The notes under the pieces: model-generated
What the model was told of the DNA's origin: nothing
Database searches by the model: none
The model's input: only the letters and a program-made list of their open reading frames with translations
Shown here: positions 8,250 through 15,578 of the stretch, piece by piece
Layout of the letters: each line of letters opens with the position of its first letter
Position numbering within the stretch: the stretch's first letter is position 1
Program-made: the position numbers and the translations under genes
From: Actinomycetes bacterium
Lineage (GTDB): Bacteria; Actinomycetota; Thermoleophilia; RBG-16-64-13
DNA length: 64,000 bases
Direction of reading: 5' to 3'
Assembly (NCBI GenBank): GCA_024637035.1
Contig: JAGXFW010000016.1
Location: forward strand, 124,001 to 188,000

Positions 8250-8324
8250 GCGTGGCAGTATACACGGGGCCCTCCGGAAGCAAACCGCCGGAAGCCCCAC
8301 CTGCCCGCCCCCGGCGACACTTCT

Positions 8325-9332
8325 TCACCCGCCTTCGCCCACGACCACCTCCTGTCGGGTCCCCGGCACCAGCCGCGCCACCGGGAGGCTGGCGGTGGAC
8401 GCCCAGCGACGAACGCCGGGCGAATCCACCAACCTCGCGCCTTCGCCGAAACGGACCTCCCCCGAGGTGAACACTCCCCCATGCAGCGTCGTGCCTTCGA
8501 GGCGCACGCCGAGGTCGCCGGCAAGGGCCACCCCGTACAAGTCTCCAAAGCCTGTGAGGTCCAGCGGCACGTCCTGCCCCCCCACCAACAGCACGGGGCG
8601 TTCCGGCGCCGTCCCCTGGCCCGCCCCCAATGCGGGTTTGCCCGCCCGGTCAACCTCGGCGAGGACCACTCGACTCGATGACAGGCCGGCCGCCTGCTTC
8701 AGTACGAGTAACTGCCACTGGTCGAGTGCCCACGCCCGACCAAAATCGACTTCGACCGAAGACGAACTCGGGGGGAAAGGGCTCGGCGAACGCAGGGATA
8801 CGCGTGCCGGTGCCTCACCGCCGCCCATCACCACCTCGGCAAATGTGTGGCCCTCCGCGACACTCGCGTTCGCCGCCACCAGCACACGATCCGGCAGATC
8901 GATCCCGTCGGCCGCCCGCTCCAAGCGGGCCCGCACCTCGAGGATACCGCCTTCTACCGGCACGCCGGCGAGGACGCCCAAGCTGAAAGGAGCCGCACGG
9001 GGCGACTCCTCGATCCGAGCGTACGCAAGGCCTGGCACTTCCAAGGCGCGAACGCCCGGCTGTTCGGTAGCGGCAAGGAGAACCGAGGCGAGTCCCTCAT
9101 CGGCTCGAGCCAGGGCTTGGCGACCGCGCGCGTCTTCTTCGACGAGTAGTCGCGATAGATCGGCCACTGTGGCCAGGGCGAGCGCAGTCGCGCTGAGGCC
9201 GAAACAGATCACCAGTGTCGCGAGCAGAATGGACCCACGCTGCTCCGATAGGTCACGGGGCCGAGAACATCCGTGTGTCTCATGGGCGCGTTGTGATGTG
9301 CACGCCGTCCGCCGCATCGAGCGCCCTACCAT
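8325..9332 (-). CDS. PilX-like minor pilin / pilus accessory protein
   Basis: A 335-residue protein whose N-terminus carries a hydrophobic prepilin-like helix (RGSILLATLVICFGLSATAL) after a basic leader. It lacks the canonical Phe/Glu5 pattern, as PilX/GspK-type proteins often do. The C-terminal third (LDLTGFGDLYGVALAGDL, then GTTLHGGVFTSGEV) matches the corresponding part of the plus-strand pilin at 17822-19015, so the two are paralogues. The start ATG at 9332 overlaps the upstream pilin stop (ATGGTAG), indicating translational coupling. It is the last minor pilin of the minus-strand set and probably forms part of a pilus tip complex (inference). Confidence 0.72.
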   Translation of the reverse strand: MVGRSMRRTACTSQRAHETHGCSRPRDLSEQRGSILLATLVICFGLSATALALATVADLSRLLVEEDARGRQALARADEGLASVLLAATEQPGVRALEVPGLAYARIEESPRAAPFSLGVLAGVPVEGGILEVRARLERAADGIDLPDRVLVAANASVAEGHTFAEVVMGGGEAPARVSLRSPSPFPPSSSSVEVDFGRAWALDQWQLLVLKQAAGLSSSRVVLAEVDRAGKPALGAGQGTAPERPVLLVGGQDVPLDLTGFGDLYGVALAGDLGVRLEGTTLHGGVFTSGEVRFGEGARLVDSPGVRRWASTASLPVARLVPGTRQEVVVGEGG

Positions 9333-9916
9333 CCGAAGCTCATCTCGTCCGCGACACGGAGGCGGTGCCTTCCTCCAGACGAGTCGCCGATGATGGTAGC
9401 CTCGAAGCGCACCAGGTCCACTGCGGGCGCCTTCTGCGGGTAGATGGAGCCGGCCACGGTCGAATACTCAGATATGAGCGTGAAGCTTCCCGAACTCACC
9501 CCTTCCAGCATGGTCTTGTGGTCGGAGAAGGCGAGGTGGGACAGGGTAGTGGGCAACTGCCCGGGCCACGGCCTGCGGCGGCGCATCAGCGAGCTACCGG
9601 ACACCTCCCACTCCACGATCTCGAGCGCTCCAGAGCGGGGGTCGCGGGTAACGAAGACGACCTCGGAGGTGCCGGCCTGGAGAAGGGGATTCGGCCCCAG
9701 GTCCGTCGCGCCTTCGATCGTAGCCCCCCGAAGGTCGCGCTCCAGCCTTGCGGACGCCACGCGCCATGCGCCGAAAGCGACGGACGTGTCCTGAGCGGCC
9801 GCGGCTGCTGATTGGAGGGAGATCCACAAGGGTGCCACCCCAAGCATCAGAGTGAGCGAGAGCGCCATGCACACCAGGACCTCCACGACTGTGAAGGCTC
9901 GCTCAGAAGAAGACAT
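9326..9916 (-). CDS. Type IV minor pilin (PilW-like prepilin)
   Basis: A 196-residue class III-signal prepilin. A short leader (MSSSERA) is followed by the hydrophobic helix FTVVEVLVCMALSLTLML with the conserved Glu at +5. The residue before the predicted cleavage is Ala rather than the usual Gly. The globular part has LERDLRGATIEG and a later EVVFVTRDP strand, typical of PilW/GspJ-type minor pilins. It overlaps both neighbours on the same strand and belongs to the minor-pilin operon. Assembly at the cytoplasmic membrane would need machinery encoded elsewhere. Confidence 0.8.
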   Translation of the reverse strand: MSSSERAFTVVEVLVCMALSLTLMLGVAPLWISLQSAAAAAQDTSVAFGAWRVASARLERDLRGATIEGATDLGPNPLLQAGTSEVVFVTRDPRSGALEIVEWEVSGSSLMRRRRPWPGQLPTTLSHLAFSDHKTMLEGVSSGSFTLISEYSTVAGSIYPQKAPAVDLVRFEATIIGDSSGGRHRLRVADEMSFGW

Positions 9917-10652
9917 GCGTCACAGATCCGGGTTCGAGGCGCAACGATTGCGGTTCGCCGTCGCAGGAAAGACTCACGACGCCCGGGGGCACCAACAATG
10001 TCACAACGTCTCCCGCCTCCGTAGGAGTGCTCGCCGTGCCCAGGCCGCACAGGTCGAGTCGCCCCTGGCCCGGTATCTTCAGGTGGACCAAGGCGACCGC
10101 ACCACCTTCTTCGAAACGGCCGGCGGAAGGCGCAGGCGCACCTCCCGGCGACGCTGGAGGGGCGGTGGCTGTTGCAGGCCCCAGCCTCACTCGCCAGGGC
10201 ACTCCCCAGCCCCCTCCCTCCTCGCGGGCGCGTATCGTGAGCACGACGTCGCTCGAGAGTGCGACGTCGCCTGTGGAGGCGAACCCCTTCCCAGTGGCGT
10301 CCACAGCGGATCGTCCCATGGGCCATCCGTCTACCCACCACCCGATCTCTCGTTCGCGACCGCGGGGCCCTCCTTTCACCACTACCCCGACGCCGTTTCG
10401 ATCCGGGGTCGCTCCAACAACGGTCACATCCGACCACCTCCACAGCCGTCGCTGCTCGGAATCCGCATCCCCCGCAGTAGGAGCAGTTTCGAGCGAAGCG
10501 CGCCACGAGTCGACCACGTGTTCACGGAGCCCGAGGACGGAACCGGTGAGTGGCATGAGCACGAGGGAGACCATCGTGAGGGCCGCCAAGAGTTCGATGA
10601 GCGTCGATCCACCCTCCCGCCCGCGGAGCCGCGCACAGCGCATCGCTCTCAC
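9903..10652 (-). CDS. Type IV minor pilin-like protein
   Basis: A 249-residue prepilin-like protein: basic leader RLRGREGG, then STLIELLAALTMVSLVLMPL with Glu at +5; Ser replaces the usual Phe at +1. GTG at 10652 is chosen because it overlaps the upstream stop as GTGA and follows AGGGA; ATG at 10643 is an alternative. A much longer in-frame extension exists but is only the antisense shadow of the upstream gene. The C-terminal part includes a Pro/Ala-rich loop and a disulfide-compatible Cys pair (RLDLCGLG and LSCDGEP). It sits in the middle of the minus-strand minor pilin cluster. Confidence 0.75.
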   Translation of the reverse strand: MRAMRCARLRGREGGSTLIELLAALTMVSLVLMPLTGSVLGLREHVVDSWRASLETAPTAGDADSEQRRLWRWSDVTVVGATPDRNGVGVVVKGGPRGREREIGWWVDGWPMGRSAVDATGKGFASTGDVALSSDVVLTIRAREEGGGWGVPWRVRLGPATATAPPASPGGAPAPSAGRFEEGGAVALVHLKIPGQGRLDLCGLGTASTPTEAGDVVTLLVPPGVVSLSCDGEPQSLRLEPGSVTHVFF

Positions 10653-11140
10653 CGAGATTCCCTGCGAGTGAGGCCGCTCTCCACCCGTACCACCACCCTC
10701 TGCCCTGTGCCCTCGTCGCCGAAGTACACAGAACCCGCCGAATCGGGCGCCGCCGTCACGGGCACGAAGCTCACTCGCACACCGCCGTTCAGTCGCCATC
10801 GCGATACGTTGGTGCCGAGACCTGGAGCACCACCGGCGACGAGGAACCGCACTCCCGCGTGTCCCTCGGACGCGACGGTCAGTCCTTCGGCGTCCCAAGC
10901 CACTGTGCGCCCCGTGGCCGAGCCAAGTGCGCCCATCTGTGCGACGACGGCGGCCGTCTGGCAGATCAGCGCGTTGTTGCGATTCACCTGCTGGGCGAGG
11001 GCCGCGGCCACACTCGCGACGGGTAGAGCCGCGCATAGGGCGACAAGCGCGAGCGCGACGAGGAGTTCGATGAGGGTGTGGCCCGACTGGGCCTCAAGGC
11101 TCCGTGGATGAAAGGGCGAGTGAGGATAGTGCTGCATCAT
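10649..11140 (-). CDS. GspH/FimT-like minor pseudopilin
   Basis: A 163-residue protein with prepilin signal QSG followed by HTLIELLVALALVALCAALP. It has Glu at +5 and His instead of Phe at +1, then a GspH-like body ending with strands VYFGDEGTGQRVVVRVE. First gene of a tightly overlapping minor-pilin series. ATG at 11140 is preceded at six bases by TATCGT (11147-11152, minus strand), a possible leaderless promoter separate from the major pilin promoter. Likely a priming or tip subunit (inference from the family). Confidence 0.78.
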   Translation of the reverse strand: MMQHYPHSPFHPRSLEAQSGHTLIELLVALALVALCAALPVASVAAALAQQVNRNNALICQTAAVVAQMGALGSATGRTVAWDAEGLTVASEGHAGVRFLVAGGAPGLGTNVSRWRLNGGVRVSFVPVTAAPDSAGSVYFGDEGTGQRVVVRVESGLTRRESR

Positions 11141-11277
11141 GCCCAGACGATAGATGGCGAAGACGCTTGAGGGAATCGGACTGAGGTATGAGTATGGCGG
11201 CCGGGTGGCGGCGGAGGGGGCGGGTCGTTGCGCGTGCCGGATCGTTCAGGGGCGCCGAACAAGACCTTCGCTGAAGG

Positions 11278-11784
11278 TCACCAACTGGTGACCACGCTGC
11301 CTTCGACGACCCTCACCTTGAGATAGGTGACACCGACCGTTCCCGAGACCTTCACCTGGATACCATATTTGTTGCCACTCGCGCTCACGACGGCGAGATC
11401 GAACGTGTCCCAAGCCTCCCCGTAGTAGTCCATCTCCTTGCGGTTCGCCTGGGCGACGACGGCTGCGGTCACTTGAAGCGAAGCAGCGTCCACGAGGTCG
11501 GCGCTTGAGACCCGCCACGCGAGGTCAGGCTCGATGGCCTCCAGATTCGCCACGGTCAGCACGGCGTAGTTCGGAGCGTCGACGCGGGCGCTCTCCACTA
11601 CCGTCAGAGCGTTCCTGATGGAGGACAGCGCCGCGGTGTCCTGCGCTTGGCTCCTCGTTCCAAGGTACGTGGGTATCGCGATGGCCGCAAGGACTGCGAT
11701 GATCACGATGACCACCAGCAATTCGATCAGCGTGAAACCGGTCTGATGGGCCCAGTCGGTGGTTCGCCCATGCGCCTTCGTCAC
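11278..11784 (-). CDS. Type IV major-type pilin, second copy
   Basis: A 168-residue PilA/PilE-type pilin. The leader ends HQTG, followed by the canonical helix FTLIELLVVIVIIAVLAAIAIP. The body parallels the pilin at 13450-13932: a QAQDTAALSSIRNAL helix, then LEAIEPDLAWRVSS, and a C-terminal GNKYGIQVKVSG block ending SW, so they are paralogues. GTG at 11784 is chosen for its GGGAGG site eight bases upstream. No Cys pair is present. It follows the O-antigen-ligase-like gene and precedes the minor pilin set. Confidence 0.88.
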   Translation of the reverse strand: MTKAHGRTTDWAHQTGFTLIELLVVIVIIAVLAAIAIPTYLGTRSQAQDTAALSSIRNALTVVESARVDAPNYAVLTVANLEAIEPDLAWRVSSADLVDAASLQVTAAVVAQANRKEMDYYGEAWDTFDLAVVSASGNKYGIQVKVSGTVGVTYLKVRVVEGSVVTSW

Positions 11785-11862
11785 CAACACACCCTCCCAG
11801 CGGATGCTAGATACCGCATGCGTACACAGAATATCCACGCGGCGCAACGGATATAAACAATT

Positions 11863-13245
11863 CTACCCGGGATGCGATACGGCAACCGCCTTCGGGACGA
11901 CCGCCACAACAGCCCCCGCAAGCGTGCCGAGCAGCACCCACCATACCCCATCTACCCCGATGGCGGTAACGGTTATCAGGGACTGCCCCATGTACGCGAC
12001 GGCCGCAGCCCAGACTCCCGCGAGGGGCCATCTTTCGCCTGATGACATGAATGGCGCCGAGACAACCCCCGCGCCAAGGTACAGCACCCCCAACACCAAG
12101 CCGCTGAAGAGCACCGCACCGGGAAGGCCGGTCTCCACAGCCCACTCCAGGAGAACACTGTGCGGCTTGTCGGCGACGTGGTCTGCACCCTCGGCCGCAT
12201 CGTAGTCCGCGGTCCGGTATTCTTCGAAGTGCTCTGCCATCATGTCCGGCCCGACCCCGAACAGGGGATTGTCCCGTATCATGGCAATGGCGATCCCCCA
12301 TATGGCCACGCGCCCGGCGTTCCGGTCCGCCTGGGGGTCGGCAAGGGTCTGGACGCTCTGCGCTAGCGTGGTCTGCTGGACCGGCGTTCCCACCCAGGCC
12401 ACCAGTCCCACGAGGGCCACTCCCACCACAGCGGAGATTGCGGCCCCCAGGATCAGCCGACCCAACGCCTTCGCGCGCAAGGCCGGCCACCATAAGGCCA
12501 GGAAGCCAAGCGCAAGCCCGAGCCAGGCTGCCCTCGATGCCGTAAGACCCGTCACGGCTACGCCGAGCGCGGCAGTCGCCAACCACCAGTGTCGCGATCG
12601 CCGACCCTGCTCCATCCACAAGCCGAGCGCTACCAGGGTCGCCATCATCGAGTACGCGCCAAGGAAGATGGGGTTCCCAAGCGTCGAGAACACCCTCCCC
12701 CCTTCACCGCGGAAGGGCTCCCATGTGAAGGGATCGGCACCAAGCGACTGCGCGAGCGCATAGACCATCACCGGGAGCGCCGCCACTACCAGGGCTGCCG
12801 CAACTGTGCGTCCCTCCCCGCGGGCTATATCCTCCGAAGCCGAATAGGCAAGAACGAATAGCATCGAGTTGCCTAGGAGCATGAGATACCCATCCCGACG
12901 AACTGAATTGCCGGTGACGGCGATGGCCGAATCCCCCGAGACCAATGAAGCGATCAGTCCGTCGACCACGAGCAGGCCGAGGCACCAGAGCAGGGGGCTG
13001 GAGCGGACCCTGAAACCCCCAAGCGACATCCCTTCCACAAAGATGGCGAGACCCGCCGTCAAGGCGATCACCATCACGACCTGATACTTGATGTCTCCGA
13101 ACTTGACGAAATCCAAGGGTCTCATCGCCCATATCGGGAGGCTGACAGCGGCGATGAGGAGGGCCGTGCGCACGGTAGACATTCGATCCGGGGCCACCCC
13201 GCACGAGCCGCCCGGCGCCGATGTGATTGCGTTGCTCTTGCTCAC
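11863..13245 (-). CDS. O-antigen ligase-family membrane protein (Wzy_C)
   Basis: A 460-residue polytopic membrane protein with about twelve hydrophobic segments and the Wzy_C domain. The signature region includes RVFSTLGNPIFLGAYS and, in the large loop, GVGPDMMAEHFEEY followed by KPHSVLLEWAVETGLPGAV. The family includes O-antigen ligases, polymerases and bacterial O-oligosaccharyltransferases that glycosylate pilins. Its position between two pilin genes, in a monoderm-type genome, makes pilin glycosylation the more attractive role (inference). A long palindrome separates it from the upstream major pilin gene. Start ATG at 13245 fits family length; ATG at 13182 is an alternative. Confidence 0.82.
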   Translation of the reverse strand: MSKSNAITSAPGGSCGVAPDRMSTVRTALLIAAVSLPIWAMRPLDFVKFGDIKYQVVMVIALTAGLAIFVEGMSLGGFRVRSSPLLWCLGLLVVDGLIASLVSGDSAIAVTGNSVRRDGYLMLLGNSMLFVLAYSASEDIARGEGRTVAAALVVAALPVMVYALAQSLGADPFTWEPFRGEGGRVFSTLGNPIFLGAYSMMATLVALGLWMEQGRRSRHWWLATAALGVAVTGLTASRAAWLGLALGFLALWWPALRAKALGRLILGAAISAVVGVALVGLVAWVGTPVQQTTLAQSVQTLADPQADRNAGRVAIWGIAIAMIRDNPLFGVGPDMMAEHFEEYRTADYDAAEGADHVADKPHSVLLEWAVETGLPGAVLFSGLVLGVLYLGAGVVSAPFMSSGERWPLAGVWAAAVAYMGQSLITVTAIGVDGVWWVLLGTLAGAVVAVVPKAVAVSHPG

Positions 13246-13362
13246 TACGCCCCAAGCCTCCCCGATACGGCTATCGACGCCGTGCCACTACAGCGGTTCG
13301 GCTCGGTCTCGTCCCGCTTTCTCAGGGGCGCCCTCGCGCCGAGCATCCGCTTTTCATGGTGT

Positions 13363-13406
13363 GCAGAAACCAGAGACCCTGCGATCGCAGGGTCTCTGGT
13401 TTCTGC
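13363..13406. repeat. Perfect 44-base palindrome downstream of the major pilin
   Basis: Both halves match without mismatch around a central GCGATCGC, giving an uninterrupted hairpin of about 20 bp. On the minus strand it lies 44 bases after the pilin stop and 118 bases before the glycan-enzyme gene. No U-run follows on that strand; a weak pyrimidine run follows on the plus strand. It is most likely an mRNA-stabilising or partial-termination hairpin that raises pilin mRNA above the downstream genes. Confidence 0.75.
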
Positions 13407-13449
13407 CTTCTTGCTTCCTCGTGGAACTGAGCGAATCAGATCGTACCGC

Positions 13450-13932
13450 TTACCAACCGCTGGAGAAGATGGTGCTGATTATCTTCACGAAGGTGGTGCC
13501 GCCGCCTGCGCCCTTGTTCACAACAACGCCGAACTTGTTCTCCGATTCTGACACAGTGCCGATCGCGTACGTGTTCGCCGTGCCCGAGTAGTTCACGGCT
13601 GCCGCGCTGGTCAAGGCAGTCGCGCCGATCGCCGCAGTTGTGGCTGCAGGACTCACGACGCTGAATGTCACCGACGGTTCGATCGCACCAAGCGACGTAG
13701 TCATCGCGGCACTATCAACGAACGTCCTCGAATCCACGTACTGCGATTCCATGGCCGTCATCGAGTTGCGTACGAGCGACTTGGCCGCCGCATCCTGAGC
13801 CTTCTGGCGCTGGCCAAGGAAGGTGGGGATGGCGATCGCGGCTAGGATGGCGATGATGATGATCACCACCAGAAGTTCGATGAGGGTGAAGCCGCCTTCG
13901 CCCTGCATCCTCTTGCGCATTGCCTGCAACAT
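13450..13932 (-). CDS. Major type IV pilin under a c-di-GMP riboswitch
   Basis: A 160-residue prepilin: leader MLQAMRKRMQGEGG, then the canonical FTLIELLVVIIIIAILAAIAIP helix and a small Ala/Thr/Ser-rich globular domain ending FSSGW. The start is fixed by an excellent AGGAGG site seven bases before ATG 13932. The short body, low-complexity C-terminus and strong translation signals fit the main structural subunit. It is the first gene of the minus-strand pilin set and is preceded by a class I c-di-GMP riboswitch with a spacer of about 90 bases, so its expression should respond to the second messenger. A long hairpin follows the gene. Confidence 0.92.
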   Translation of the reverse strand: MLQAMRKRMQGEGGFTLIELLVVIIIIAILAAIAIPTFLGQRQKAQDAAAKSLVRNSMTAMESQYVDSRTFVDSAAMTTSLGAIEPSVTFSVVSPAATTAAIGATALTSAAAVNYSGTANTYAIGTVSESENKFGVVVNKGAGGGTTFVKIISTIFSSGW

Positions 13933-14019
13933 GATTCCGACCTCCTTGTATAGAACACACGACCGTATCTTGCGCGACAAGCGAAAAGGCCTGCGGCGCT
14001 TTTGGCAAACCACAGACCT

Positions 14020-14106
14020 CAAGGGATCGGTGGCAGCTCAGCCGGCCTCTTGGGCCCTGGAGCTTTGCGTCCCACCCTCGCGAGTGGTTTGCCCTTTACA
14101 CCTTAT
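14020..14106 (-). ncRNA. Class I cyclic-di-GMP riboswitch (GEMM-I) upstream of the major pilin
   Basis: Read on the minus strand, the element contains the invariant GEMM core: GGTG then AAAGGGCAAACC. A P2-type hairpin CCACTCGCGAGGGTGG follows, then GACGCAAAGC. A second hairpin arm comes next (GGCC...GGCCGGCTGAGCTGCC), closing with CACCGATCC to pair with the opening GGTG. This is the c-di-GMP-I aptamer layout (Vc2 type, with GGGCAAACC and GACGCAAAGC as hallmarks). It lies within the leader of the major pilin. Downstream, GTGGTTTGCC (14004-14013) is the exact complement of GGCAAACCAC (14084-14093) in the aptamer and can form a competing helix. A short hairpin, AAAAG..GCC-GCA-GGCCTTTT, follows at about 13985-14003. 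Confidence 0.9.
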
Positions 14107-14319
14107 GACCCAAGTATTCCCGACTCGCTCGACTCTAGACAGGAAATGTTTCTTGCCTGATCTTCGTCGTCCTGCCGCTTGCGGGCGTACGTCTTCCCCG
14201 GGCCTACGTTGCACTGTATCGGCAGGATAGCCGCGGACTTGAGCGGTGTATCTACGCTCGATGGTGGGGATTGGCGCCGCGGGGTCGGGGACGTGCGTCG
14301 GCCGGCAGCCGAGTCGCCG

Positions 14320-14658
14320 TCAGCGGCTGAGGTTCTCTAGGAGGCGGGTGAGAACGAAGAGCCGGTCCTTGTTGTTGGCGATCGCCTGGTTGAACGCTTC
14401 CACATCCGCGCGAAGCTCGGGGGACTGGGTGAGCTTCCACCCTACCCCGTCCGGTTCCCCCACCAGCACGCCGCGTACCTCTAGGAGCGCGGCGGCGGCC
14501 GCCAGGTCTTCTGGGCGACGGCCCAGATCGGCGGCCATGCGGTCGAGGGTGAGGGTGGCTCCCGGATGGGCCGCAAGATAGGCGAGGATATCCCACGCCT
14601 CGAAGGAGGCGACGCACGAATCGATGAATGCGAGGAACGCTTCCCTGCTCTCGTCCAT
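14320..14658 (-). CDS. Small winged-helix-like protein
   Basis: A 112-residue helical protein. An AWDILAYLAAHPGATLTLDRMAAD segment followed by EDLAAAAALLEVRGVLV reads like a winged helix-turn-helix (MarR/ArsR-like), with a C-terminal helix ENLSR. ATG at 14658 is taken because AGTAGGA lies upstream; a GTG at 14676 is an alternative. It lies upstream of the riboswitch on the same strand, divergent from the Nudix gene. It may be a DNA-binding regulator of the neighbourhood, but this is inference from fold pattern and position only. Confidence 0.62.
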   Translation of the reverse strand: MDESREAFLAFIDSCVASFEAWDILAYLAAHPGATLTLDRMAADLGRRPEDLAAAAALLEVRGVLVGEPDGVGWKLTQSPELRADVEAFNQAIANNKDRLFVLTRLLENLSR

Positions 14659-14746
14659 CACCACGTTCCTACTCACCTCGCATATCCATATCAGTCGGTC
14701 TAGTACCCGGGCACGACTCCGGCCATTCCCAAACCAGATCGTTGCC

Positions 14747-14752
14747 TATTCT
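14747..14752 (+). promoter_or_regulatory. Possible -10 element for the Nudix gene
   Basis: TATTCT at 14747-14752 lies about 77 bases before the Nudix ATG; no clear -35 element is seen at the right distance. Confidence 0.3.
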
Positions 14753-14828
14753 AGTAAGATGATCGGCTCATGTCGAGGATTCCCCACAAGAGCGCAGCAA
14801 CGATGTCCCAGTCCGCTTCGATATCCTG

Positions 14829-15329
14829 ATGCGCCCACGACCAAACATCCGCGTGTCGGGACTCGTGCACCACGCGGGCAGGCTATTGCTGGTGCGTCAG
14901 GAAAGATCCGGCAAGGGCTACTGGCTGCTACCGGGCGGCGCTGTTGAGCGCGGTGAGACCCTGGCCGCGGCTCTCGAGCGCGAAGTCGAAGAGGAGTGTG
15001 GCCTCCGCGTGAGAGTGACCGACCCGCCTATCGGTCTCGTGGAGACCATCTCGCCGGACGAAGGACTGACCCGGCACCTGGTCCAGGTCGTGATGTTGGC
15101 GTCGCCTGTTCCACCCGACGACGAGACTCCCATAGGATCCCCCCAACCGGCGCCCCGAGATCCCATCATCCGCGCGGTTCGCTGGGTCGGGATCGAGGGG
15201 TTCCTCGGACTCGATCTTCACCCCCCCATCGCCGATCTGCTGCAAGCCTGGCTTCATGAACTCGCCACCAAGGCGACCGGCCACCCGTTGACCTTTCGCT
15301 CAGCGGGGAGACGCTGGGCTGACGAGTGA
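14829..15329 (+). CDS. Nudix hydrolase
   Basis: A 166-residue Nudix-fold pyrophosphohydrolase. The Nudix box is intact: [20 protein letters not shown] followed by ECGL, with the REVEEE metal-binding glutamates. The preceding strand pattern [18 protein letters not shown] is also typical. Substrate specificity (nucleotide sugar, ADP-ribose, oxidised nucleotide) cannot be read from the sequence. There is no strong ribosome-binding site before ATG 14829. It lies between the two pilin half-clusters but shows no obvious tie to pilus biogenesis. Confidence 0.88.
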   Translation: MRPRPNIRVSGLVHHAGRLLLVRQERSGKGYWLLPGGAVERGETLAAALEREVEEECGLRVRVTDPPIGLVETISPDEGLTRHLVQVVMLASPVPPDDETPIGSPQPAPRDPIIRAVRWVGIEGFLGLDLHPPIADLLQAWLHELATKATGHPLTFRSAGRRWADE

Positions 15330-15391
15330 CGCACCATTCGTGTTCGCCGTTCGTTCCAAAAACCGAGAAGGACTGGATCATGATCGTAGCC

Positions 15392-15397
15392 TATAGT
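15392..15397 (+). promoter_or_regulatory. Candidate -10 element upstream of the plus-strand pilin operon
   Basis: TATAGT at 15392-15397 precedes the PilV-like gene by about 180 bases; no convincing -35 is seen. I looked in 15330-15578 for a second GEMM core (GGGCAAACC or GACGCAAAG) and found none. Confidence 0.3.
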
Positions 15398-15578
15398 ACG
15401 CGTCAACGTCGGCCGCGGTTCATACTTCTCAAGAAGAGGTAGTGGTCTGCCGATAGTATGGACAAGGGCCGAGCCTGGTTCGAGTGCCCCTGCATAAGGG
15501 CAGGTATGCGGAGAGACCGGAACCGCACGAGCTTCGGCGAGGGGCATGGGTTCTCCAGAGAGGAACGGGAGCGGAGGC

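Noticed and set aside
8137-9393. 418-codon plus-strand frame
   Set aside because: Antisense to the PilX-like gene; Pro/Ser/Arg-rich without homology.
10653-11036. 128-codon N-terminal extension of the minor pilin at 9903
   Set aside because: Arg-rich shadow of the GspH-like gene; the prepilin leader only begins near 10652.
15330-15578. A second riboswitch ahead of the plus-strand pilin operon
   Set aside because: No GEMM core (GGGCAAACC or GACGCAAAG) or other recognised aptamer was found; only small hairpins such as TGCCC...GGGCA near 15486.
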